Origin: UTCFX2 sp963788305
GTDB taxonomy: Bacteria; Chloroflexota; Anaerolineae; Anaerolineales; UBA4823
DNA: 64,000 bases
Direction: 5' to 3'
Assembly (NCBI GenBank): GCA_963788305.1
Contig: CAWBGK010000016.1
Span: 191,881-255,880, forward strand
This document shows, one piece after another, positions 1 through 6,832 of this stretch. Both the position numbers and the translations under genes were made by a program. The number at the start of each line of letters is the position of its first letter. The first letter of the stretch is position 1. The notes beneath the pieces were generated by a model that had not been told where the DNA came from, did not search any database, and was given only the letters and a program-made list of their open reading frames with translations.

Positions 1-1321
1 CCGGATCGTCAGGCTCGGGCTCACGCCCTTCAGGTGGGCTGCCCTGCGGCTCATTGGCTTCCATCTCAGCACCATCCTGCCCATAGAACTCGTCACCTCC
101 TGGATCATCACGAGCTGGCTTGCCGAGGTCGTAGCGGATTTCGTTAGGCGTCAGGCTTCCAATCTGCCAGTAGCGCATGTGGACGGTGGCCTTCTCGACT
201 GCGTTCAGGAAATCCGGTGAGTTGAATTTCAACATCCAGCCCGGATACCCAAACTCACGGACGTGCACCTGCTCATAAAGGCCGATCTCGGTCAGCATAA
301 ACAGCGGAAGCAGGCTGGTCTCATGAAACTCCCGGCGCAGCTCCCGCATATTTGCATTGGTCAGATAATCCGAGAGACCCAGCTTGCCGCCGTTTACACC
401 GATCACGGCCAGTTCTTCGTCCCTGGCCTCTTTGCGTGACTCCTGATAAGGGAGTGCATTCGGAAGCGGTCTTAGCTCGGTGACCTTCAGGTCGCCCTGG
501 ACAGCTATCGGATTGCGCCCTACGTTGGCGGCCCCAGCATGGCGGGAACTCATCTCTTCGACAAAGTTGTCGAATGCATCCTGGTTGATGTCTGCAGGAA
601 GCTGATAGACGACTTCCGGCTTGTCCCGGTTCTTCATGTACTCACGAGCTGCAAGCATCAGGTACATATCGATAGGCAGGGTAAAGGAAGCCAGCGCCTC
701 AATATCCGTCCCTCCGACCGGCGAGCCCTCCCAATCCGGCAGGGTCAGATAGACAATGTCCCTTGGATTGGTGAAATCAACTCGAACGGAGGGATCACGT
801 TCCGGGTACTGGACAAACGCAGGTGTACGAAAGACCCCCTGGCTGTCCACATTCGGGACGATGAACCCATGAAGGAAGTCAAGGCCGAGCGGGATGTTGT
901 TCTCGTCCCGAATAATCTGAAAGGCTGCCTGTCCAAAGAACCGCAGATACTGGGATGCGATCATCAGCTTATAGGCAAGGTTCTGATAATCCTTGATGTT
1001 CTCCCAGGAACGGTTCTTGTACATATAGAAATCAAAAAGACGCCTGCGGTGTCGATCAGGAGCAGTCTTACCGTACTCCTCATGACGCCTCAGCGTCCAC
1101 CAGGCCCCAACCGTAGATCTCCCGATCACAGCCATAGCGCTGCGGATGTACCCGTGGCGCTTGACTGTGTCCATCAAATCCCAGAAATCGCTGAATTTTT
1201 GAAGAGTTGGGTTCAGGTCTTTAACAAGATATTCCTGACCGCCTACCCGCATAGTCGGCTGATTGGAGCGCACAATGGCAAGTTTGCTTGTTTTCTTACG
1301 GATATTAAAGATGTCCGCCAC
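1..1321 (-). CDS. Phage portal protein, 3' end beyond window
   Basis: Portal proteins form the dodecameric ring at the capsid vertex through which DNA is packaged and to which the tail attaches. The visible 440 residues start at a GTG (MADIFNIRKK) placed 6 nt after GGAGG. They carry HK97/SPP1-like portal features: an N-terminal region before a helical stem (RSAMAVIGRSTVGAWW), an ASQYLRFFGQAAFQI stretch, a conserved loop NPRDIVYLTLPDWEGSPVGG, and a C-terminal stretch with VNGGKLGLSDYLTNANMRE and SLTPNEIRYDLGKPA (compare LTxNEIR in portals). The C-terminus continues past base 1 in a proline/glutamate-rich tail. It lies downstream of terminase and other late genes on the same strand, as expected for a head-gene cluster. 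Seen: motifs and order; inferred: family name. Confidence 0.85.
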   Translation of the reverse strand, partial: MADIFNIRKKTSKLAIVRSNQPTMRVGGQEYLVKDLNPTLQKFSDFWDLMDTVKRHGYIRSAMAVIGRSTVGAWWTLRRHEEYGKTAPDRHRRRLFDFYMYKNRSWENIKDYQNLAYKLMIASQYLRFFGQAAFQIIRDENNIPLGLDFLHGFIVPNVDSQGVFRTPAFVQYPERDPSVRVDFTNPRDIVYLTLPDWEGSPVGGTDIEALASFTLPIDMYLMLAAREYMKNRDKPEVVYQLPADINQDAFDNFVEEMSSRHAGAANVGRNPIAVQGDLKVTELRPLPNALPYQESRKEARDEELAVIGVNGGKLGLSDYLTNANMRELRREFHETSLLPLFMLTEIGLYEQVHVREFGYPGWMLKFNSPDFLNAVEKATVHMRYWQIGSLTPNEIRYDLGKPARDDPGGDEFYGQDGAEMEANEPQGSPPEGREPEPDDP

Positions 1322-1372
1322 CTACGCCTCCAGGTTCTCACATCTGTACTCTTCAATGTCTTCAATCGGCAT
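1322..1372 (-). CDS. Possible 16-codon leader ORF before portal gene
   Basis: A short ATG frame (MPIEDIEEYRCENLEA) ends 1 nt before the portal GTG and contains the portal Shine-Dalgarno site. It has no clear ribosome site of its own, so it may be chance or a coupling leader. Confidence 0.2.
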   Translation of the reverse strand: MPIEDIEEYRCENLEA

Positions 1373-1380
1373 GGCTGCCA

Positions 1381-1419
1381 AAAAGAAAAAAGCCCCCGTC
1401 TATTGGCAAGGCAGGGGCT
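1381..1419 (-). terminator. Rho-independent terminator after secreted-protein gene
   Basis: On the minus strand AGCCCC pairs with GGGGCT across a ~17-nt loop and is followed by a run of six T and further T-rich sequence. It separates the 1449-1931 gene from the portal gene. Confidence 0.8.
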
Positions 1420-1448
1420 AATTTATTTGGGCTGAGCCAGAGCGTGGA

Positions 1449-1931
1449 TTAGTATTTCAATTTGGCAAGCCACATCGTCGGCAGATACTTGTAGTTGTTG
1501 TTGTCGGACGGTTTGATACCGGTCAGCGACTTCAAGCATTCGTTCAGTTCAGGCTCTTCGTATCGCTCGTTGCACAACTCCACACCAGATTTCCTCGGGG
1601 CCAGCAGGGCAATCTTTGATTTGCGCTCGAAGCTCAGCCGTTCTGTGTAGCGGTATATTTCAATTCCGTTTTCCATGTAGACCACGGTCACGTCGTACAT
1701 ACCTGGCAGGATCGTCCAGACTGACTGCGCCGGGACTTCTTTGGTGCCGACAGCGATAGGCAGGTTGTAAATGGGATTGGGGGATTCGATGACGAACTGC
1801 TCGGACGAAAAGCCATCCAAAGTTATGACGGCAGCATATCCCGATTTGTTCATGACGGTAACCCGGGTCAGACCGAGCGGGGCAGCCGCAATCAGGCCAA
1901 GTACACATAAGATGAAAATCAGTTTCTTCAT
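1449..1931 (-). CDS. Small secreted protein of unknown function
   Basis: The 160-residue product opens with a classic signal peptide (MKKLIFILCVLGLIAAAP) and then a predicted beta-rich extracytoplasmic domain with PEGA-like character (LPGMYDVTVVYMENGIEIYRY). Two cysteines, near residues 123 and 134, could form a disulfide. The ATG follows AAGGAGAA at good spacing. The gene has its own terminator downstream and another terminator upstream, so it is a separate unit within the late region, near lysozyme and portal. A lysis, exclusion or virion-surface role is possible but nothing in the sequence decides between them. Confidence 0.7.
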   Translation of the reverse strand: MKKLIFILCVLGLIAAAPLGLTRVTVMNKSGYAAVITLDGFSSEQFVIESPNPIYNLPIAVGTKEVPAQSVWTILPGMYDVTVVYMENGIEIYRYTERLSFERKSKIALLAPRKSGVELCNERYEEPELNECLKSLTGIKPSDNNNYKYLPTMWLAKLKY

Positions 1932-1988
1932 ATCAATTCTCCTTTGATTAGCTCATGATCAACTACTACAATCACCAATAAATAAGAA

Positions 1989-2021
1989 ATGACAGAAACC
2001 TTATCATTTGGTCTCTGTCAT
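1989..2021 (-). terminator. Terminator after lysozyme/tRNA-like segment
   Basis: ATGACAGA-x-ACC pairs with GGT-x-TCTGTCAT around a 9-nt loop; read on the minus strand it is followed by TTCTTATTTATT. It would end the transcript that carries lysozyme and the tRNA-like element. Confidence 0.65.
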
Positions 2022-2029
2022 CTCTTCGC

Positions 2030-2100
2030 AGGCGGGAATGGTGGGGATCGAGCCCACGTCTTGTGAAGGTAGGGTCACATTTTACGGGCGTTCCGCTTAG
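2030..2100 (-). tRNA. tRNA-like remnant (T arm and anticodon-type arm only)
   Basis: On the minus strand a perfect 5-bp T stem (GTGGG/CCCAC) encloses the 7-nt loop CTCGATC, followed by CATTCCC, a discriminator-like G and CCT instead of CCA. Upstream, separated by a 4-nt variable region, TGTGA/TCACA forms a 5-bp stem with an 8-nt loop (CCCTACCT). No 5' acceptor strand (GGGAATG would be needed) or standard D arm is visible within 80 nt. It is therefore a decayed or captured tRNA 3' part, or an att-type core, rather than a working tRNA. Confidence 0.35.
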
Positions 2101-2163
2101 TTTCTTGTCCGGCGGTCAGACGATCTCAGCTTCCTGGGCGCTGAGCAGCCTATCACCAGAGTT

Positions 2164-2325
2164 CTAGGCTTGGACTACTGGAGCCAGAGCCACCTGTCTG
2201 TTGGCGAAGAGGACGGATAACGCATCGGCTATGCGGGTCTTTTGATCGTGAAAGAATGCCTTAAAGTTGGCAGTTTTAGTTTTGCCCGGATGTTTAGCGC
2301 CACTCCCCAATCGATGCCAGTTCAT
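2164..2325 (-). CDS. Small basic protein after lysozyme
   Basis: A 53-residue frame (starting MNWHRLGSGAKH) begins 4 nt after the lysozyme stop, with AAGGGA directly in front of the ATG; a TTG start 33 nt further upstream is also possible. It is lysine/arginine-rich with a hydrophobic segment near the C-terminus (ADALSVLFANRQVALAP). It is too short for a function call. Position in the lysis region and same-strand coupling are the only support. Confidence 0.35.
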   Translation of the reverse strand: MNWHRLGSGAKHPGKTKTANFKAFFHDQKTRIADALSVLFANRQVALAPVVQA

Positions 2326-2329
2326 TCCC

Positions 2330-3067
2330 TTAGACTTTTCGAACGATTGTGTACTCAATATCGTCGATCCAAATCGACCCAGAAACGCTTACTGGCTTGA
2401 TCACAGCCGGTTCCTGAACGGCAACAGCTGCAACTTCTTCCTTCGTCGGAAATGGTTTGTCTGGATTGGACGTATTTACATCGATCCAGTGATTCTTGTA
2501 CGGGTTCACCCCATAGGGTTTCCCAGGCACGATGGCGTACTGCCAGAGCGTCCAGTTGTTCTCACCCCAATCCGGGATGGTCGATGGCTTGTCTATTTTG
2601 TACTGGGCAATCCATAAGAAATACTTTGCCCACTCTTTTGAACGGAACGTATTTGGTACAAACCAGCTTGCCCTGGTGTAGACCCAAGGTATCCCCATCC
2701 ACAGCCCGGGGTAGCCTTCCAGGAGCTTGAGAAAACGCAAGCTGACAGCAGTCACTCTGGCACGAGACTGCCCGAAGGCGTCTTCCATATCCGCTGCCAG
2801 GATCGACGCCTTCACCCCTTTGAGGTTGCCCGTAAACCACTCGTACTGCTCTTCAGCTGTCGACGTATACTCCATGTAGTGAAAGGCCCCAAAGAGCCAG
2901 TTGCGCTTGAGCGATTCCTCATAATGATAGAAGAAGGTATCGTCCAGGTTTCTTCTACCCTGAGATCGCTTGGCGATGACCCCTTCTACACCCTGGTCTT
3001 CCATCATGGTGTAGTTAGGTCGATCAACGTGGTGGCTTACGTCTACAATCTTATGTCCTTCTATCAT
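2330..3067 (-). CDS. GH25-type muramidase (phage endolysin)
   Basis: Glycoside hydrolase family 25 enzymes cut the MurNAc-GlcNAc bond of peptidoglycan; phages use them to lyse the host. Family features in order: IVDVSHHVDRPNY at the N-terminus (first catalytic-region Asp), GVEGVIAKRSQG, WLFGAFHYMEY (compare GAYHY), ILAADMEDAFG (DxE-type catalytic motif), GIPWVYTRASWF, LWIAQY and WTLWQYA. A C-terminal tail of ~50 residues follows the catalytic domain and may bind the wall. The ATG at 3067 has GGGGA 5 nt upstream. A GTG 36 nt earlier lies inside a strong hairpin and is less likely. No signal peptide is present, so a holin elsewhere would be needed. Confidence 0.85.
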   Translation of the reverse strand: MIEGHKIVDVSHHVDRPNYTMMEDQGVEGVIAKRSQGRRNLDDTFFYHYEESLKRNWLFGAFHYMEYTSTAEEQYEWFTGNLKGVKASILAADMEDAFGQSRARVTAVSLRFLKLLEGYPGLWMGIPWVYTRASWFVPNTFRSKEWAKYFLWIAQYKIDKPSTIPDWGENNWTLWQYAIVPGKPYGVNPYKNHWIDVNTSNPDKPFPTKEEVAAVAVQEPAVIKPVSVSGSIWIDDIEYTIVRKV

Positions 3068-3088
3068 AGGGTCCCCATCTTTTAGAGT

Positions 3089-3110
3089 GCCCCCGGCTTT
3101 CACCGGGGGC
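3089..3110 (-). terminator. Strong GC hairpin between virion protein and lysozyme
   Basis: GCCCCCGG and CCGGGGGC form a perfect 8-bp stem with a 6-nt loop just after the virion-protein stop. There is no T run, so it may attenuate or protect an mRNA end rather than fully terminate. Confidence 0.45.
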
Positions 3111-3118
3111 TATTGAGA

Positions 3119-4399
3119 TTAGCTTGGTACACCACCACCACCGCCTTCTTCTTCTGCAGGCGGTTGATCTTCTTCAGGAAGCTTAATATAGTACAGGTCT
3201 AGGATTTTGGCACTGTTAGGAGTTCCGTTGATCGAGAAGATATTCTTCTCGACTTCGTCAGCGTCAACAGCCAGCGTCCCTTCGTCGGTGCTTCCATCAA
3301 ACAGCTTTACAAGCAGGCAAGCTGCGTTGTCGACAATGTGTGGAATACCGATTTTCTTCGTGACACCGATGCTCACTTTATCGTATGCGACCCCGGCAGT
3401 AGTATCTGAGCTGGATGCATCAGGAGTAAGACCTGCACATGTGCCGTTGGTGTAAGCAATGTTCAGCGTCCCATCATTGGCAACGACCTGATTGCGGGTC
3501 AAGACCACATCGGCACCCTCACCACTGACGTTAAACATGGCGGTAACGTCTGCGTCGGCGGCCAAGGCTGTACGGATTTTCTCAGCAACAGTATCTGCGT
3601 CTTCGTTCTCGAGAACAGCAACAGACTTTGCCTTTGGTGATCCCGTCATCCCATTGGCAGTTACCGTCACGGTAGCGTTGCCGGAAGTCGAGATCGTACC
3701 GACAATCGTTGCGGTCTCGACCTGCGCCGCATGGGCATGGGTCTCTGCTGGCATTATGATCGACGTTACAGTCATAAAAGCTTTTGTACCCTCAACCGTA
3801 TCCGTCCCGCTCATTGCGATGGTGTCTGTGATTGCTTCACCCTGAGCGTTCAGCCCGTTGATTGAAACGTCCTCAGACATTCCTGCCGCACTTCCTGTGA
3901 CTGAAAGAACGCACGGAACATCTGGGTCAGTGATGCCAGCAGCAACGGTCTGTTCAGTTTCGTCTAAATTTGTAGCTGCTAATACAGCAGCAGCTTCTAC
4001 CGTCTGTGGAACTACTGAGTAATGCATGATTACCCCTGGAAAAAGAGAGGCCTTTTCCGGCAGGACTGGGAAATCATCTCGCAGGTCAAGCTGCCCTCTG
4101 ATAGAGAACGAACCGCTCTGCAGTTCCTGGCGGTCACCCTCCCACGGCTTGGCAAAGATGGCATAGGTGAACTCTAACTCATCTTCAGTAAGAGCATCTT
4201 CCATCACGTCCGGAGGGACGGAGATCTTGGCGGAATGCTCGTCGATGATCACTTCAGCTTCTGGCGGTCGAAGGACGGCAATCCTGCTCTCACTGAAGTA
4301 AAGCTCCATGAAGACCAGCATCGGATGATTGCCAGTCGGAAGGGAGACTGTTGAAGAAAAGGTCGTGCCTAGCAAGTATTGAACATTCTTAACACTCAT
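3119..4399 (-). CDS. Phage virion protein with repeated tail-type beta domains
   Basis: 426 residues. The N-terminal ~120 are a unique head- or tail-associated domain. Residues ~140-215 hold a domain seen in phage structural proteins (VLSVTGSAAGMSEDVSINGL, then TKAFMTVTSIIMP). Residues ~225-320 hold a second domain, in which NATVTVTANGMTGSPK is followed by a VAEKIRTALAADADVTAMF helix. That arrangement is common in phage tail, neck or decoration proteins. The C-terminus ends in an acidic tail and five glycines. AGGAGGG lies 5 nt before the ATG. The 27 nt around this start are nearly identical to those of the gene at 4508-4882. Structural assignment is by domain style; tail versus decoration protein cannot be settled here. 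Confidence 0.65.
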   Translation of the reverse strand: MSVKNVQYLLGTTFSSTVSLPTGNHPMLVFMELYFSESRIAVLRPPEAEVIIDEHSAKISVPPDVMEDALTEDELEFTYAIFAKPWEGDRQELQSGSFSIRGQLDLRDDFPVLPEKASLFPGVIMHYSVVPQTVEAAAVLAATNLDETEQTVAAGITDPDVPCVLSVTGSAAGMSEDVSINGLNAQGEAITDTIAMSGTDTVEGTKAFMTVTSIIMPAETHAHAAQVETATIVGTISTSGNATVTVTANGMTGSPKAKSVAVLENEDADTVAEKIRTALAADADVTAMFNVSGEGADVVLTRNQVVANDGTLNIAYTNGTCAGLTPDASSSDTTAGVAYDKVSIGVTKKIGIPHIVDNAACLLVKLFDGSTDEGTLAVDADEVEKNIFSINGTPNSAKILDLYYIKLPEEDQPPAEEEGGGGGVPS

Positions 4400-4507
4400 T
4401 GGAACCCTCCTGAGGTTGTGTGACTCTGATAAACAATTCCAGCTTCATATTCTTCAATCGTCTTGGCCTTTCTTTTGAAAATACAGGGGCATTGAGTTAG
4501 CTTAAGT

Positions 4508-4882
4508 TTACGGGTACGGCAGTGCCGTCTCGGTTGGCCTCGGGTACGGTGGTGGCACATCGATTGGCCCCGGATAGGGCAGCGGTGTAGCTGTGCTTTT
4601 GGGTGCTTCCTTGGTGCCTGGAGGAACACATCTATACGCTGACGGCTGCTGTACCAGACAGTCAGCCCGGACAACTATGCTTCCGTTTCTCTTATTGACC
4701 ACCCTGGTCGTCTTACATGTAAACTGCTGACCGACCGTAAACCTCGCCGAAGAGCGAAACTCAACCTGGATGACCTTGTCTGACGGCTGCCTGGTAAAGC
4801 CGATCCCCCCGATAAGAACAGCTGCCGCCAGGATTACAGCCCCTATCTTGCGACAAAAATACGTGACTTTCTTAACACTCAT
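4508..4882 (-). CDS. Membrane-anchored proline-rich small protein
   Basis: 124 residues: a short cytoplasmic start (MSVKKVTYFCRK), one transmembrane or signal segment (IGAVILAAAVLIGGIGF), an extracytoplasmic domain with three cysteines, and a proline/tyrosine repeat tail (PYPGP, PPPYPRP, ALPYP). The ATG has AGGAGAG at normal spacing, and its initiation region copies that of the 3119-4399 gene. Position among late genes suggests an envelope or lysis-related role (spanin-like proteins can be proline-rich), but this is a guess. Confidence 0.6.
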   Translation of the reverse strand: MSVKKVTYFCRKIGAVILAAAVLIGGIGFTRQPSDKVIQVEFRSSARFTVGQQFTCKTTRVVNKRNGSIVVRADCLVQQPSAYRCVPPGTKEAPKSTATPLPYPGPIDVPPPYPRPTETALPYP

Positions 4883-5196
4883 TGGTACTCTCCTGGGATT
4901 TTGTGGTCTGGCTGAAATACGAGCAGTCTGTGACCCAGGTCGGGTCAAAGTTGCCCGGCCAGCATGCCCACCCGTTGTAGATCCCGTGCAGGCTGATCGT
5001 TACCGTGTGGTCTTTATTACCCACGGTTAGTTTGCCAGAAGGAATGTACCCGGCTTTTATAGCCGCCTCACGGACGGACACCGTCAGGACGAAACCCATA
5101 TACCGGGCGGTCTTTATCAGATATTGCAGGCGTCGTGCACTCAAAGTGAGCATCGCCCGGAATTGGCCTTGCGTATGTGCAATTAGAACAGTTCAT
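4872..5196 (-). CDS. Small cysteine-rich zinc-type phage protein, frameshifted
   Basis: The frame from the ATG at 5196 (MNCSNCTYARPIPGDAHFEC, AAGGAGA 7 nt upstream) stops at 5068, but the next frame continues with HGIYNGWACWPGNFDPTWV and a final cysteine. Together they match the pattern of a small phage protein family: CxxC-x-GDAH-x-C followed by HGI-GW-WP-NFDP-W-C. One base has been lost or gained near 5085-5110. The intact product would be about 107 residues and probably binds zinc. It is first in the unit driven by the promoter at 5284-5312. Confidence 0.55.
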
Positions 5197-5221
5197 AATG
5201 TCTCCTTGGTTAAACGGAAAG

Positions 5222-5244
5222 GGGCGGAAGTTTTTCTTCCGCCC
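5222..5244 (-). terminator. 9-bp inverted repeat upstream of zinc protein
   Basis: GGGCGGAAG and CTTCCGCCC are perfect complements around five bases. The hairpin is in the leader between the 5284 promoter and the 5196 start, so it may be an attenuator or 5' stabiliser. Confidence 0.55.
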
Positions 5245-5283
5245 TCCCCTCATACGGAGGCCCACATGTCAAACACCCTTATT

Positions 5284-5312
5284 ATTATAGCAGTTTTATG
5301 CTCTTATGTCAA
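5284..5312 (-). promoter_or_regulatory. Leftward sigma70-type promoter
   Basis: Minus strand TTGACA, 17-nt spacer ending in TGC, TATAAT: a perfect consensus member of the promoter family of this window. It reads toward 5196 and the structural genes. Confidence 0.8.
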
Positions 5313-5326
5313 GGTTTATTGCATGT

Positions 5327-5920
5327 TTATTTATTGCCATTCAGGCCGAGCAGCTCGACGATCTTCAGGTAGTTCCTGCGGACAACCCGGGCACCTTCCA
5401 GGCAGTCGTGGACGTCAGGCTCTGGCTCAACGCCGAGCGCCATGCTGATGTTCTTTCCGCTCCTGTTCTTCAGGTACGGCATGACCTTGCGGTTGACCAG
5501 GATCGAGTACAGGTCTCTCACGTCGGTAAGCGGCTCCATTGGGAAGTTGATAAGCAGAAGCTCCCCGTTCATGTACCACTTCAGGAACTTTATATCAAAC
5601 TCTGGGTTCTGGCCGACATACTGAACGGTCGATACACGGACTCTTCCGCCAACCAGCCAGGAGCAGAACTCGTCCTTGACCTCATTCAGCGGACGGCCCT
5701 CATCCATCAAGCGCTCCCAGGTCAAACCGTTTACTTCCAGGGCTTTCGGATGGGCTAGCGCCCACTGCTTATCGGTGGGCCTGACGAGCCTCGAAAACTC
5801 AGTGATTTCCCTTTTCTTGATCCCGAGCTCAGCCACAGCGCCGATCCCCAGGATCATGTGCCCCTGATCAGGGTTCAGCCCGGATGTTTCAAGGTCTACA
5901 TAGATATGTCGTCCAGACAC
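5327..5920 (-). CDS. DnaQ-like (DEDDh) 3'-5' exonuclease, atypical last motif
   Basis: RNase-T/DnaQ-fold exonucleases trim DNA or RNA 3' ends using two metals. Motif Exo I is clear (YVDLETSGLNPDQGH, Asp and Glu), motif II region is VGQNPEFDIKFLKWY (second Asp), and motif III is PDVHDCLEGARVV. In active DEDDh enzymes the His is followed five residues later by Asp (HxAxxDA); here that position is Gly, with Asp or Glu nearby, so activity is uncertain. Length, 197 residues, is normal for a stand-alone domain. GTG start 7 nt after AGGAGG. It probably serves in phage DNA processing or nucleotide scavenging. Confidence 0.8.
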   Translation of the reverse strand: MSGRHIYVDLETSGLNPDQGHMILGIGAVAELGIKKREITEFSRLVRPTDKQWALAHPKALEVNGLTWERLMDEGRPLNEVKDEFCSWLVGGRVRVSTVQYVGQNPEFDIKFLKWYMNGELLLINFPMEPLTDVRDLYSILVNRKVMPYLKNRSGKNISMALGVEPEPDVHDCLEGARVVRRNYLKIVELLGLNGNK

Positions 5921-5929
5921 TTCAGCCTC

Positions 5930-6157
5930 CTAATGTGATAGCTCAAGAAGTTTTACTCCGTTCGCACGGAGCACGACCAGGTTCAAATTGTCCGGTAGCG
6001 ATTGGAAGGCTTCGTTGATCTCAGCCATTTCCAGGGTCTCCGGAACGATCAGAATATAAGTCTTCTTCGGATCAAGCTCGTGCAGGACATCGCCAATGCG
6101 GGTTTTGATCAGATCGTCGAGCGTACTTTCAATCGTCTTTTTCCCTATAAGGATCAT
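5930..6157 (-). CDS. Small phage protein, unknown
   Basis: 75 residues (MILIGKKTIESTLDDLIKTR...), mixed alpha/beta pattern with ILIVPETLEMAEINEAF and NLVVLRANGVKLLEL. AAGGGGT precedes the ATG by 4 nt. It lies 9 nt before the exonuclease start and is probably co-transcribed with it. No family recognised. Confidence 0.6.
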   Translation of the reverse strand: MILIGKKTIESTLDDLIKTRIGDVLHELDPKKTYILIVPETLEMAEINEAFQSLPDNLNLVVLRANGVKLLELSH

Positions 6158-6239
6158 GGTTACCCCTTATTAATCTTGGATTCTTGCACTTTTCTTCTTC
6201 TGTAAGATTAACTTCTGAGTTATTAGAGCAAATTGTGAT

Positions 6240-6795
6240 ACTGTTTATTCTAGGGTGGGGCGCTCTTCACGAGCCGGACAGATTATGACCTAATCCCCCC
6301 TATACGTAACAAAGGAAAAGAGACACCTGTTGGGTCAGTCAGCTTTTCTTCACTACGTATAGGGGGGTAGAATGCCATCACTCGCCATCGTCTCTTTTGT
6401 ACGTCCGCTCGCTGGACGTAAGGGGTATTAACGGGACAAACCCGAAGAGGAAACCCTTTTCCCTGGCAGCATCCGCCATCAGCGTCAAACTCGCCCAGGT
6501 CTGTAATTTACCGAGTACGGAGAGAAGGCTCCGTTCCGCTAACTCCCCTCAAACAGGACGGGGTATACATTTGCAGGCTCCCGGTCCCGCACTACGGACG
6601 ACCGGCACAGCCCTTACTGTGGTTTCACCTGCTCTGGGATTGAAGGGGGAATTAGGTGGAAGACTGAACGCTTGTCAGCAGCAGACGTAGCCTGTTTTTG
6701 ATTGCCCCGCTCGACGGGGAACCTCACAGCCCGAACGCTCAAGAAGAACCCATTTTCCGGATTATCTACTGACCCAGATAAACCAGTTATATTCA
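6240..6795 (-). ncRNA. Large structured non-coding RNA candidate
   Basis: About 550 nt without a plausible gene lie between the terminase and the next gene, yet are full of helices. Examples (plus coordinates): CCCCCCTATACGTA at 6295-6308 is a perfect 14-bp complement of 6354-6367. TACGTCC/GGACGTA forms a hairpin near 6400-6420, ACGGAG/CTCCGT near 6515-6535, CACAG/CTGTG near 6605-6620, and CCCCG/CGGGG at 6705-6719. The loop of the 14-bp hairpin contains ACTGACCCA (minus strand), complementary over 9 nt to TGGGTCAGT at 6769-6777, which would form a long-range pseudoknot. A TGC-type promoter at 6802-6830 points into it, giving a start near 6795. Size, phage context and pseudoknot recall the giant phage RNAs GOLLD and ROOL, but sequence identity to them is not claimed. 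The 3' end is not defined by a clear terminator. Confidence 0.6.
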
Positions 6796-6801
6796 CTATT
6801 A

Positions 6802-6830
6802 ATCATAGCATATTAATGCTTAACTGTCTA
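6802..6830 (-). promoter_or_regulatory. Leftward promoter for the structured RNA
   Basis: Minus strand TAGACA, 17-nt spacer ending in TGC, TATGAT. It begins 3 nt after the terminase stop codon, so the RNA has its own start signal. Confidence 0.65.
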
Positions 6831-6832
6831 GC

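Noticed and set aside
2067..2074. Amber-suppressor anticodon CTA in the tRNA-like element
   Set aside because: The loop has 8 nt and no U before CTA, and the tRNA is incomplete.
6397..6690. 97-codon plus-strand frame in the structured region
   Set aside because: No ribosome site, no coding-type composition, and it spans the strong hairpins of the RNA candidate.
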